Assembly: GCA_963576725.1 (NCBI GenBank)
Contig: OY755247.1
Coordinates: 14,262,526-14,326,525 of the forward strand
Length of the DNA stretch: 64,000 bases
Source of the DNA: Azorinus chamasolen
Taxonomy: Eukaryota; Mollusca; Bivalvia; Cardiida; Solecurtidae
Direction: 5' to 3'
The number at the start of each line of letters is the position of its first letter. Within the stretch, counting starts at the first letter, position 1. Below are positions 9,181 through 17,978 of this stretch, piece after piece. The position numbers and the translations under genes were made by a program. The notes under the pieces are model-generated. The model saw only the letters and a list, made by a program, of their open reading frames with translations, made no database searches and was not told where the DNA came from.

Positions 9181-9485
9181 CAATTAATTAAGCAACCACC
9201 TGCTTTTATAGACTCTCAAACGGATTAATTATTTAGTCTCTACATAAGGTTTGCCTGGAGTTTCCTCTATGAGCTTTTAGCGTTACTTTCGTCCAGCATT
9301 AAGCAGCCTCCTGTTCTTACAAACCCTTACACTGATTCATTATTGAGTTACTTTAGACAGGGTCTACTGTAGTTTCCTCTTTAAGCTTTTTGTATTACTT
9401 TCGTCCCGCATTAAGAAACCACCTGCTCTTACAGACCCTCATATGTATTATTTTTTAGGCTCTTAGATATGTTCTGCTGTAGGTT
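9181..9485. repeat. Continuation of family A half-hairpin array
   Basis: Three more right-half units (AAGCAACCACCTGC, AAGCAGCCTCCTG, AAGAAACCACCTGC) at roughly 100-125-bp spacing, ending in the TIR-like TTAGATATGTTCTGCTGTAG. The first unit is nearly identical to 8410-8480. Confidence 0.6.
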
Positions 9486-9575
9486 TCGAACTCAGTCAAT
9501 GTTTTATCGGTTCGTTATATGCACTTGGCAAAGAAGTATAATTATGGTTTAATGTTTCAATAGAACCTGTCTTAA

Positions 9576-9817
9576 CCCTTCGCTTGCTATCCACGTCAAT
9601 ATACGTACCTGTAAATAGTGAAGACCCAGATGAGACAGCTCCTGCAGGAGCTGTCTCATCAGGGTCTGCACTATTTACAAGTTGATTGTGCAACCAATGT
9701 ACTCCAGAGCAGTGATTGCATAGCGAAATACCTGTACACGGTGAAGATATATAAAATTATACAACAGGGAATGGGTAAAGAAGGAGAAATGTATTTTAAA
9801 ATTCAGCAAGCGAAGGG
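9576..9817 (+). mobile_element. TTAA-type hairpin element, family C
   Basis: TTAA (9572-9575) and TTAA (9818-9821) flank CCCTTCGCTTGCTATCCACG ... CAGCAAGCGAAGGG. The palindrome at about 9608-9680 (CCTGTAAATAGTGAAGACCC..., tip AGCTCCTGCAGGAGCT) pairs nearly perfectly. The right half beyond the hairpin is unique to the family. piggyBac-like. Confidence 0.88.
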
Positions 9818-9837
9818 TTAAGATGTCATTAAAAGAT

Positions 9838-10015
9838 ATCTAGGTATGGGTCTGTAAGGCAAGTGTTAGCTTACTGCTGCTCAAAAGTATTGCAGAAAGC
9901 TCCTGTAGGAACCTTCTGCATTAGTTTGCCCTGCATTAAGCATCCACCTGCTTTTCAAGACTCTTATGTTCAATAACTGAATGATCGCTTGGGACATGTT
10001 CTACTATACATAGCC
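9838..10015. mobile_element. TA-type hairpin element, A5, left end lost
   Basis: Palindrome GGCAAGTGTTAGCTTACTG ... AAGCATCCACCTGC with tip CTCCTGTAGGAA. The right TIR GCTTGGGACATGTTCTACTA is followed by TA. Confidence 0.65.
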
Positions 10016-10125
10016 AAATAATAACTAATTGGAAGCATTAACCTATTGATGGCAGACTCCACATACATTGATAGCCGAATTGTCAATAATTGATAGGATA
10101 AAAACCCTTACTAAATGCATATTAA

Positions 10126-10346
10126 CCCATTACCTCATAGGCTATTTTTAGATACAATCTCTTTGAATGAATCTACCGAAAAGGAGCATTAATTAGAGAA
10201 AAGGAAACATTTAGAATTTTGTAGTTTGAAACCATTGTGATAAATAGAGCATTTGCTCCTATAGGAGCAAATGCTCTATTTATCACAATGGTTTCACAAG
10301 GTGACTTTCACAGAGTCGTTAAAAGACGTCAATATGGGGGAAATGG
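10126..10346. mobile_element. TTAA-type hairpin element, family B
   Basis: TTAA at 10122-10125 and 10347-10350. The central palindrome 10228-10295 is perfect, with 34-bp arms from GAAACCATTGTG to the tip GCTCCTATAGGAGC. This is the cleanest B hairpin in the window. Confidence 0.9.
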
Positions 10347-10371
10347 TTAATGGAAAACTCCTCCGATTATA

Positions 10372-10582
10372 CAGTAGAATCTGCACATGTCTTAAGTGAC
10401 CTTATACTAATTGGACACAGGAATCTTAAATAGCAGGTAGTTGCTTAATGCATGGCAAAAGTAATGTGAAAATCTCCTATAGGAGCTTTCTGCATTACTT
10501 TTGACCTGTATTAAGCTACCGCCTGCCTTACACAGCCATAATTAGACCTATGTTTGATGGTTGCTTTTGACAGGCCCAGCTG
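10372..10582. mobile_element. TA-type hairpin element, subfamily A5
   Basis: The left TIR CAGTAGAATCTGCACATGTC follows TA (10370-10371). The right end GACAGGCCCAGCTG is followed by TA. Hairpin at about 10434-10527, tip CTCCTATAGGAG, with a few arm mismatches. Confidence 0.8.
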
Positions 10583-10635
10583 TATCAATAATTATAATTT
10601 CATTCTGTTACATCAAAACAGTAAATACATAGCTA

Positions 10636-10966
10636 CAGTGCTCCCTCCCTACAACGGCCCTCTCAATAACGATTCCCTCCTTACAACAAGGCTCCGTCTT
10701 TTTTCCATCGTATTTTATTTATGCCTCCACCAAACCCTATGTTGTGACCACCCTTTAGAATCGTCACTTTGTGACGATTCTAAAGTGTGGTCACAACATA
10801 GGGTTTGATTGAGACAAAACGGTTTTAGTTCTCGAAATACACCTTATCTGGGGATCTGAAAACAAGCTAATTAATATGTTTGATTTCCCTCCCTATAACA
10901 ACTCCCTCTGAACAACACATACAATCTTCGTATCCCAAAGGGTGTCGTTATAGAGAGGGAGCACTG
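10636..10966. mobile_element. Pogo/Tigger-like TIR element carrying a family E hairpin
   Basis: TIRs CAGTGCTCCCTCCCTACAAC ... GTTATAGAGAGGGAGCACTG, flanked by TA (10634-10635, 10967-10968). Inside lies the family E palindrome 10728-10810 (CACCAAACCCTATGTTGTGA, tip GTCACTTTGTGAC), followed by the E right end (CACCTTATCTGGGGATCTGA, about 10842-10861). I infer an E element inserted into a TA/CAG element. Confidence 0.8.
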
Positions 10967-11009
10967 TATGTCTTAAAGTATAAAATCGGATCTAAAATAT
11001 TTTATAAGC

Positions 11010-11120
11010 AATCAGAAAAAAACTCTGATCGGACGGCTACTATAGGAACGGTCTGATCTTGGTCTCATCTGTTTGCAAATGCGTAACTATGCATCTCTGT
11101 TGGGTGAAAGGTTACTTTCG
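11010..11120 (-). repeat. Family D remnant
   Basis: Degenerate hairpin (CTCTGATCGGACGGCTAC ... GGTCTGATCTTGGTCTCATC) followed by CTGTTTGCAAATGCG and a TIR-like GAAAGGTTA. Confidence 0.5.
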
Positions 11121-11200
11121 TTTTGATCTAAGATGTCCTTGTGAAGGAAGAGTAGAAACTCTTTGTAGTTGCTTCCTTATGAATACCTTCAACAGCTTAA

Positions 11201-11644
11201 CCCTTTACCTGTTCTATGTACAGTAAAACCACTCTAATGCGACCACCTAAAAGAGGTATACTTATGAGTGGTAGAGGCAGGTGGTAGCTTAATGCAGGAT
11301 AAAAGTAATGCAAAAAGCTCCTCTAGGAGCTTTCTGCATTACTTTTGTCCTGCATTAAGCAACCACCTGCTTATAACGAAAATCGTGTTTGTTCATTAAG
11401 TGGTCGCATTAGAGGGGTTTTACTGTACATGTAGTCCAATTTTCAATACCTACTGAATATCATGGAAAAAATAGCTATAATGACATATGGAAGGTGGAAC
11501 ATTTTTAGAAACTAAAGAAACAGACCTTTCAACTTTCAGTAGCAAATAGAGCAGAGCCTGATCAGAAGGTTCATATAGGAGCCGTCTGAGCTGGATCTAC
11601 TCTGTTTGCTAATGCGTGAAAACACGTTTATATGAAGGAACGGG
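11201..11644 (-). mobile_element. TTAA-type element, family D, split by an A1 element
   Basis: TTAA-CCCTTTACCTGTTCTATG, then an inserted A1 element (11221-11425), then the D body (TACCTACTGAATAT...), the hairpin 11541-11610 (tip CATATAGGAG) and the end GGAACGGGTTAG. Sibling D(-) copies (47666-47874, 40926-41145) show the uninterrupted order. Confidence 0.75.
11221..11425. mobile_element. TA-type hairpin element, subfamily A1, nested
   Basis: TIRs CAGTAAAACCACTCTAATGC ... GCATTAGAGGGGTTTTACTG, with TA on both sides (11219-11220, 11426-11427). Palindrome 11277-11370, tip CTCCTCTAGGAG. Inserted inside a family D element. Confidence 0.88.
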
Positions 11645-11647
11645 TTA

Positions 11648-11805
11648 GTGCAAAACGAAAATAATGTTGAGAGTTCCTTTGGGTCATTTTGAAAAAATTT
11701 CGCCCTGCATTAAGTAACTCATTGCATTTAAAACCAAGAACCAGTAATATTTTGAGTGGACAATATACGAAGGTTTTTCTGTATACGTATAACACGTAAC
11801 CATGG
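11648..11805. repeat. Old family A remnant
   Basis: Hairpin arms are barely recognisable (TTAGTGCAAAACGAAAATAA ... TTTCGCCCTGCATTAAGTAA). A right TIR ACGAAGGTTTTTCTGTATA lies near 11767-11785. No left TIR. Confidence 0.45.
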
Positions 11806-12019
11806 CAACGGTCATTAAGCATTGATTTCATTCTACAGTTAAAGACAGAACATATAATTAAGCCCTGTTCTATCCCAAAGGGAAAACGATGTTATTGTTT
11901 GATGTGTACCAGTTTTAGCTGTTTTTTGACTAAATCTTATTCTTGCGTTTCAGTGCAGATCAAGCACAGTGTTCAAAATTTCTATACAGCGACATATCTT
12001 GATTATTCTCAATGTTTAA

Positions 12020-12242
12020 CCCTTTTCATGCATCTACAAACAGAGTAGACCCAGATCAGATGGATCTTATAAGCGCCGTCTTATCAGGGTCTGCTCTGTT
12101 TGCTAATGGAACTTGAAAGATCTGTTTCTTTAGTTTTTTAAATGGCTACAATGTTCCACTTTCTATATTGCAGTATAACCTTTTTGTTCATGAATATTCA
12201 GTAGATATTGGAATTTGAAATAAACATAGAACAGGGAAATGA
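12020..12242 (+). mobile_element. TTAA-type hairpin element, family D
   Basis: TTAA (12016-12019) CCCTTTTCATGCATC ... CAGGGAAATGA TTAA (12243-12246). Hairpin at about 12036-12103 with an altered tip (GGATCTTATAAGCGCC). Contains TTTTTTAAATGGCTACAATG at about 12135-12154, an intact version of the site where B inserted at 56427. Confidence 0.82.
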
Positions 12243-12376
12243 TTAAGAGAAAGTATACAAAGTACAACGACAAGTATCTGTGTAGACCCATGATCAGACA
12301 TGATATTTGGCTAGGGTCTATATTGTTTGCAATGCACTAAAACAAGTTGTTTTTTTACCAGGAGCGACTCATTTGA

Positions 12377-12617
12377 CCCTTTTCCTCATTTACACGCATT
12401 TTCACCCATCTGCAAACAGAGTAGGCCCAGATCAGACGGCTCCTGTAAGAGCTGTCTGTTCAGGGTCTGCTCTGTTTGCTTTTGACATGATATAGATCTG
12501 ATTCTACAGTTTCTGTCAAAGCAAAATATTTCCTTTAAAAGTTCCCGTTATAAAAATTCAGCTGATAAATATTCATGACGACAATATTTCTTACATGAAT
12601 ATTGAACAGGTAAAGGG
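12377..12617 (+). mobile_element. TTAA-type hairpin element, family D
   Basis: TTGA-CCCTTTTCCTCATTTACACG ... GAACAGGTAAAGGG-TTAA (12618-12621). Hairpin 12412-12479 (GCAAACAGAGTAGGCCCAG..., tip CTCCTGTAAGAG). Confidence 0.85.
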
Positions 12618-12673
12618 TTAATTAACGTGATCTATTTATAATGCTATGTACTTCTCTTTGATATATCGAAGGC

Positions 12674-12723
12674 TTGGTGCAAAACTATTGTAACTCCTTT
12701 ACTTTACACTTGTTTTGCACCAA
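12674..12723. repeat. Short inverted repeat
   Basis: TTGGTGCAAAAC and GTTTTGCACCAA enclose about 25 bp. No family recognised. Confidence 0.5.
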
Positions 12724-12828
12724 ACCCTGTATATTATCAGGCATTCAAAATGATGTATGCCCACATACTTATTAGCTGTGCTGTTTTCTTCTCATTCGTT
12801 CAAGAATCTGATATACCCTTGGCCTAGT

Positions 12829-12895
12829 GACAAGCAGTTTGGATCCGAATGAGACGCCGTTTTCATCGGGATTCATGCTGTTTGTTAGACTCGGC
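12829..12895. repeat. Family F remnant hairpin
   Basis: CAAGCAGTTTGGATCCGAAT ... CGGGATTCATGCTGTTTGTT with GAGACGCC near the tip. The arms are decayed. Confidence 0.55.
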
Positions 12896-13232
12896 AGTGG
12901 ACTAGCCTCATATCAGTTCAACCGTAAAAAATCGCCTCGTACTTGATTCTCAGTGTTGTTATATTTTTTGGTGATTCGGGATCATTAGTTTCAATGCCTT
13001 TCGTTATGAAAATTGAATACCATTTATTATTAAGCTGGTGCTATAGGAGCGAGAGTAGTGTTGCACTTTTATAAACTGCTCATGAACAAATTCAATAGAA
13101 TCGAGTTTGCAATTTCTCTTTTGGCATAGAGACATATTGTTCAATCCAAACATCACATTTCTCAGTCCTCCACCATCTTGTTTGTACATGTACCCATGTA
13201 CCTTTGCTTCCGAAGAATCTCCTACTTTCAAC

Positions 13233-13461
13233 CCTTTCCCTGTTGGGCATGCATGTAAGAAATAATGGCACATTATAAACTGACTTTTATAATCGCATAT
13301 GTACATGTACACAGGATGTTTTGGTATTGGTAGACACCGTATAGCCAGATCTATTATAATTTCATAAGCAAACAGAGCAGATCTTGATCAGACGGCTCCT
13401 ACATGATATGGATCTACTCTGTTTGCAAATGCGCTAAAAGGCGTCTGTATGCAGGAAAATG
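13233..13461 (-). mobile_element. TTAA-type element, family D, inverted
   Basis: CCCTTTCCCTGTTGGGCATG ... GCAGGAAAATG, abutting TTAA (13462-13465), which also begins the next element. Hairpin at about 13367-13426 with an incomplete right inner arm. Confidence 0.65.
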
Positions 13462-13465
13462 TTAA

Positions 13466-13716
13466 CTCTTTGCTTGCTATTCACGTCAATATAATGTACC
13501 TACCGGTACCTGTAAATAGTGAAGACCCAGATGAGACAGCTCCTGCAGGAGCTGTCTCATCAGGGTCTGCACTATTTACAATATGATTGTGCAACCAGTG
13601 CATCCCACAGCAGTGATTGCACAGCGAAATATGTGTACACAGCGAAGATATATGTTTATTATACAACAGGGCATGGGTTAAGGAGGAGAAATGTATTTTA
13701 AAATTCAGCAAGAGAA
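13466..13716 (+). mobile_element. TTAA-type hairpin element, family C
   Basis: It shares TTAA 13462-13465 with the preceding D element and ends GAAGGG-TTAA (13717-13720). The palindrome at about 13507-13580 has near-perfect arms and the tip AGCTCCTGCAGGAGCT. Confidence 0.88.
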
Positions 13717-13918
13717 GGGTTAAACACATAAAATCATCATTAAAGATCCGAGTTCTTTCACAGCTAGATCAGTCTGTTGATGGCATTTCCTGTCACACTC
13801 TAATAAACCATGTAAATGCAGTTTTTCCGAAATTAGATGGTCTTCTCATTGTTTTACAAGAGTCTATTCAGTGCGAAATGGTATAATTTATGACAAGATA
13901 TTGAATGACAAAATATAC

Positions 13919-13990
13919 AGGCCCTGTTCAAATCGGTTCTTCTAGGAACCATCTGATACGGGTCAACACTGTTTGCAAATGATAGTTAAC
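13919..13990. repeat. Family D hairpin remnant
   Basis: GGCCCTGTTCAAATCGGTTC TTCTAGGAACC ... GGTCAACACTGTTTGCAAA. The left arm is shortened. Confidence 0.5.
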
Positions 13991-14029
13991 TCCTTTGTCG
14001 CATTCAGATGGTTAAAAGTGTCCATCTAT

Positions 14030-14160
14030 CAAGGTTAATAGAAAGCGTTGATATGTAGGTCAATTAGTGCCAGATGTGAGCGAAATAAGGACACTTGATT
14101 TCTTTTACGTCTCAGTTTATATTAATGGTATATACTTGTATATTCTCTAGAAATTCGTGT
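14030..14160. repeat. Dispersed repeat, copy 1
   Basis: GAAAGCGTTGATATGTAGGT ... AGGACACTTGAT recurs at 14790-14915 (GAAAGCGTTTATACATGTAT ... AGGACACTTGAT). Both copies then share CGTCTCA-TTTAT. Confidence 0.6.
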
Positions 14161-14319
14161 GACTGGATCGCTAGAGTAATTTAGGCCAATGGCATATATT
14201 CAAAAAAAGAGGCATTAGTTTAGTCGCGACGTGGGAGACTCGTTCAGAAGAAGGGTGTCGTTTACAACCCCCATCGCAACACCCACACACCCACATGCCC
14301 ACACACCTAGACAATTTTT

Positions 14320-14547
14320 TGACCAAACATCTTTGAACACATCTACCGTAAAGGAACATTTACTGGGAAAAAGGTTGTTCCAAATTTTACTACCTACTGA
14401 ATATTCACTAAAGAAACAGGTATTTCAATTTCCAATCGCAAACAGAGCAGGCGCTGATCAGACGGTTCCTACAGGAGCCGTCTGATATGGGTCTACTATG
14501 TTTGCAAATGCGTGAAAACACGTTTACATGTATATGAAAGAAAGGTT
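14320..14547 (-). repeat. Mosaic of family B and family D sequence
   Basis: The left part resembles the B interior (CTACCGTAAAGGAACATTTACT). It joins D(-) sequence (TACCTACTGAATATTCACTA) and a D hairpin 14437-14504 (GCAAACAGAGCAGGCGCTGA, tip TTCCTACAGGAG), ending AAAGAAAGGTTAA. Confidence 0.6.
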
Positions 14548-14697
14548 AAGTGTAATTAGAATACATTGTCTGACACGACTTGTGTCGAGTGCACTCTCGT
14601 TGACAAGTGTATTGATACGTAAATCTCCAGATAGAACATTAGAATGCGGTGCTGCGACGCAGAGTGCTGAGATAAGATCTTTTTGTTTTTAATCTTT

Positions 14698-14762
14698 TGC
14701 AACAGACTAGACCCAAAACGGAAGTTCCTATAGGAGCTGTCTGGCCAGTATCTGCTTTTTTT
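14698..14762. repeat. Family D hairpin, degraded
   Basis: GCAACAGACTAGACCCAAAACG ... GTCTGGCCAGTATCTGC around the tip TTCCTATAGGAGC. Confidence 0.55.
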
Positions 14763-14789
14763 TTCGCTCATGCAATACTACAAAATTTA

Positions 14790-14915
14790 CTGAAAGCGTT
14801 TATACATGTATGTAGGTTAATCAGTGTCAGAGGTGAACAGAATTAGGACACTTGATGCATATTACGGAGCGTGGTCGTTTCGTCTCATTTTATGTTATGT
14901 TTGATATACCGTTAT
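14790..14915. repeat. Dispersed repeat, copy 2
   Basis: Second copy of the element at 14030-14160. It ends where a family E element begins. Confidence 0.6.
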
Positions 14916-14930
14916 TTAATTCAGAGCAAC

Positions 14931-15110
14931 AAGTAACGGTACGTACTCAAGTACTAAAAACGTCATTTCTCCTCCAAACCCTATGTTGTGACCACTCTTT
15001 AGAATCGTCTTGAAGAGACGATTCTAAAGAGTGGTCACAACATAGGGTTCGGTGGAGAAATAAGGAAGTTATTCTTGAAAATGTTTTAATTTTACGCATC
15101 TTATATTGAT
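14931..15110. mobile_element. Hairpin element, family E
   Basis: Left end TCAGAGCAACAAGTAACGGT. Palindrome at about 14968-15058 (CCAAACCCTATGTTGTGACC, tip GTCTTGAAGAGAC) with arms over 40 bp and about one mismatch. Right part TTTTACGCATCTTAT. Confidence 0.8.
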
Positions 15111-15159
15111 GTGTATCTTGAAATAGTCATCTGATCATCGCTGGTCTATGTTCCATTAA

Positions 15160-15336
15160 CCCTTTCACTGTCAACATTGATTTGAATACCCATGCAAACA
15201 GTATGGATCCAGATGGGTAACTCGGTGTCTCATCAGGATCCAAACTGCTTGTTACTATGACTGTTTGCGAAACAAAAATGCAGAAAAAAAATATATATAA
15301 AAAATGAAAATTGTAGCAGACGACAATGTTTGTAGC
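15160..15336 (+). mobile_element. TTAA-type element, family F, right end lost
   Basis: TTAA-CCCTTTCACTGTCAACATTG. The hairpin at about 15183-15252 (GCAAACAGTATGGATCCAG ... GGATCCAAACTGCTTGTT) and the body TGTAGCAGACGACAATGTTTG follow. The expected end GCAGCGAAAGGG is replaced by a B element. Confidence 0.7.
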
Positions 15337-15341
15337 GTTCA

Positions 15342-15564
15342 CCCATTCCCTCATACTGACGTCTTTTTGGCGCCTTTGTAAACGTCACTTGTTGAAATCA
15401 TTGTGATAAATGGGGCATTTGCTCCAGAGGAGCAAATGCCCTATTTATCACAATGGTTTCAAAACTACACAATTCAATTTGTTTCTTTTCTCCTAAATGA
15501 ATGCTCCTTTTCGGTATATTTTAAAAAAGAGGTTGGGTCTAAAAATAACCTATGAGGAAATGGG
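15342..15564. mobile_element. TTAA-type hairpin element, family B
   Basis: CCCATTCCCTCATACTGACG ... GAGGAAATGGG-TTAA. Palindrome at about 15393-15460 with tip GCTCCAGAGGAGC. The terminal GAGGAAATGGGTTAAT is repeated once more just outside (15581-15596). Confidence 0.82.
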
Positions 15565-15596
15565 TTAATTGGATCATGAGAGGAAATGGGTTAATC

Positions 15597-15923
15597 CTCT
15601 CTTGTCATGAGACAATTCTGCCGACAGCACAGTGTTTCCTCGTATATTCTATATCATACGATTCCGGTAATGGCAAATGTCACAGCGCCGTGGTATTTAG
15701 GTCAATCTGCTCGTGATGTGCTCAAAATAAACATGCTGAAACACATCAGAATCTGTTCTGTTTGCTTATGGAATAATGTTTATATGATTCTAAAGTTTCT
15801 TTTATTGGAAAACTTTCCCGTGTCTATATGCCATTATAACAAAACATATACTTCATATTTATGGTCTCATTATTTTTTACATGAATATAAAACGTTGTTG
15901 TGGTATGACTGCAGATATGCAGG
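15597..15923. other. Mostly unassigned, with a D fragment
   Basis: A D-like fragment (AGAATCTGTTCTGTTTGCTTATGG) lies near 15750-15773. A 127-codon frame at 15607-15990 runs across unrelated repeats and is not supported as a gene. Confidence 0.4.
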
Positions 15924-16064
15924 TAAAGGTGCGTACTCAAATACCTTCCTCCGGGAGTCCACCAAACCGTACGTTGTGACCACTCTTTAGAATTGTCTCG
16001 AAGGGTTTGGTGGAGAAATAAAGAAGTTATTCTTGAAAATGTTTTAATTTACACACTTATCTGG
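15924..16064. mobile_element. Hairpin element, family E, right arm mostly deleted
   Basis: GGTGCGTACTCAAATACC, a left arm CACCAAACCGTACGTTGTGA to the tip GTCTCGAAG, then a jump to GGGTTTGGTGGAGAAATAAA. About 30 bp of the right arm are missing. Confidence 0.7.
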
Positions 16065-16073
16065 ACCTGTATC

Positions 16074-16310
16074 ATTATGGCTCCCCCACCTCCCATATGG
16101 GGGAGATATATTGGTTTTGTGAGAGTTGGCTGCATGTCAGTCTGTCCGTCCGTCCGTGCGTCTGTCCATCACACTTTTTATGCCCCCCAACAACGGTGTT
16201 GGGGGCATATAGTCGCCGCTCCGTCCGTCGGTCTGTCCGTCCGTTTGTTCGTCCGAACTTTGCCCGGAGAATACCACAAAAACTGAAACAGATATCAACA
16301 TGAAACGTCA
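16074..16310 (+). mobile_element. Two truncated HLE 5' ends
   Basis: The first 5' hairpin (CTCCCCCA ... TATGGGGGAG, 16081-16107) is followed by a GTCC tract. The second (TATGCCCCCCAAC ... GTTGGGGGCATA, 16189-16220) is also followed by a GTCC/GTCG tract. Neither has a 3' terminus. The second appears to interrupt the first. Confidence 0.65.
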
Positions 16311-16337
16311 TAGGTAGATTGATAGGTGTTTATGTCT

Positions 16338-17085
16338 TATATTTGATTGGTCATCAGGTAAACGTTTTTATTTGTGTTGTTATATTCATATTCATTATGC
16401 CTTATGTTTGATTGGTCGTCAGGAAAACGTTCATCCTATTTGGGTTCTTATATTAACATTTCTTAATTCCTTATGTTTGCTTGGTCGTCAGGTAAACGTT
16501 TGTCCTATCTTAATTCTATTACATAGTCTATTACATAATTATTCATAATGCCTTATGTTTGATTGGTCGTCAGGAAAACGTGCACTCTATTTGAGTTCTT
16601 ATATTACATTTTCGTTATTCTTTATGTTTGATTGGTCGTCAGGAAAACGTTCAACCTATTTGAGTTCGTATTATTATATATTACATTTTCGTTATGCCTT
16701 ATGTTTGATTGGTCGTCAGGAAAACGTGCAATCTATTTGAGTTCTTATACCGGTATTACATTTTCGTTATTCCTTATGTTTGATTGGTCGTCAGGAAAAC
16801 GTTCAACCTATTTGAGTTCGTATTATTATATATTACATTTTCGTTATGCCTTATGTTTGATTGGTCGTCAAGAAAACGTTCAACCTATTTGAGTTCTTAT
16901 TATTATATATTACATTTTCGTTATGCCTTATGTTTGATTGGTCGTCAGGAAAACGTGCAATCTATTTGAGTTCTTATATTACATTTTCGTTATGCCTTAT
17001 GTTTGATTGGTCGTCAGGTAAACGTTTAACTTGTCTGGGTTCTTCTATTATGTTTTCTTTATGCTTTATGTTTGATATACTGGCA
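16338..17085 (+). repeat. 69/77-bp minisatellite, about 11 units
   Basis: TTGATTGGTCGTCAGG recurs at 16343, 16408, 16477, 16559, 16628, 16705, 16780, 16857, 16934, 17003 and 17072. Spacings cluster at 69 and 75-77 bp. The body reads AAAACGTTCAACCTATTTGAG then ATTACATTTTCGTTATGCC. Confidence 0.9.
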
Positions 17086-17108
17086 GCAAACGTTAGTTAT
17101 GAATTCGT

Positions 17109-17570
17109 TTAAGCTATAAAGGCAATGTATTCTGTAGTGAACTCGTACATTAGGTACACATCAGAATCATATTTAACGCTTGTACCCAGTTCACCTCTTT
17201 TGCTCATGTTTTTCATAAACGATATTATTGAATCGGTTAACACAGACTCTGTAGATATTTTTACCATTGATGGACTAGAACTTCGGGGTCTGAAAATCAA
17301 AGTTGCTAAAACAAAAATATACTTACAGTCGAAAAAGGCAGATACACTGAAATCGTTTTTTTTATTAACCAGTTGAATTCATGATATCGTTTAAGTACCT
17401 TGGGATATAAGTTTTTGTTCAAAATGGTAACTGGAATAGAACACAGCAATATTTAGCTGAAACTGCCTCATACTCTTTACATAAAATGTTTGGAATATTC
17501 AACAAAATTGAGCTTAAGGAAGGTTACTGATAAAATGTAAACTGTTTGATAGCTTAGTCGGATCTATTCA
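17109..17570 (+). pseudogene. LINE reverse-transcriptase relic
   Basis: Translated plus-strand blocks match a non-LTR RT in order: YSVVNSYIRYTSESYLT, LLLMFFINDIIESVNTDSVD, IFTIDGLELRGLKIKVAKTK, FKYLGI*VFVQNGNWNRTQQ, YLAETASYSLHKMFGIFNKI and KCKLFDSLVGSI. There are stops, frameshifts and missing segments (no YADD block). It looks like the same LINE type as 25865-29530. The region to 17840 has a further frame (LFLDIISTKEREFVNIIATN) that I do not recognise. Confidence 0.7.
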
Positions 17571-17839
17571 CTCTGACATTGAGAGGTCCCATGGAGACAG
17601 CATTCTTCCTAGGTGAGTGGTTCAGTATCACCGTATTTGGTGGCAATATACCACTTTATACCACTTTAGACGTCTTAAAGTCCCATTATTTCTTGACATC
17701 ATTTCAACAAAAGAACGAGAATTTGTCAATATAATAGCAACAAATCGCTGTGCTCGAAAACTGTTTCATTTCGAAGGAATTAACGGGGTTAACCAAAAGA
17801 ATTCGTGGATAACCAGATCGTCTATTAAATGCAAATGAG

Positions 17840-17978
17840 CTACTATAAAATCATCATCACGTGACGTCTTTTCTTAAAGAAAGTAAACAAAAATGGTGCC
17901 CGCAGACTTCGCTGAGACTGTGAACTATTTCACGAACATGAAGCAAGTTTTATAGTATGGTATTATTATGTTTTACTA
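17840..17978. other. Unassigned
   Basis: Short stretch with no recognised repeat or coding signal, between the LINE relic and HLE-8. Confidence 0.3.

Noticed and set aside
9618..9821. Recurrent small 'protein' MKTQMRQLLQELSHQ... in several places
   Set aside because: This is the family C palindrome read through. It appears at every C copy and on both strands, with no evidence for translation.
13617..13886. Possible exon (VLSQLDQSVDGISCHTLINH)
   Set aside because: Looks protein-like for about 45 residues but has no splice context I can defend and starts inside a C element.
14260..14310. CACACCCACA-rich stretch as a telomeric or simple-repeat block
   Set aside because: Only about 40 bp, irregular, no array.
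16555..17112. Overlapping frames with CLMFDWSSGKR
   Set aside because: They are products of the 69/77-bp minisatellite in shifting frames.
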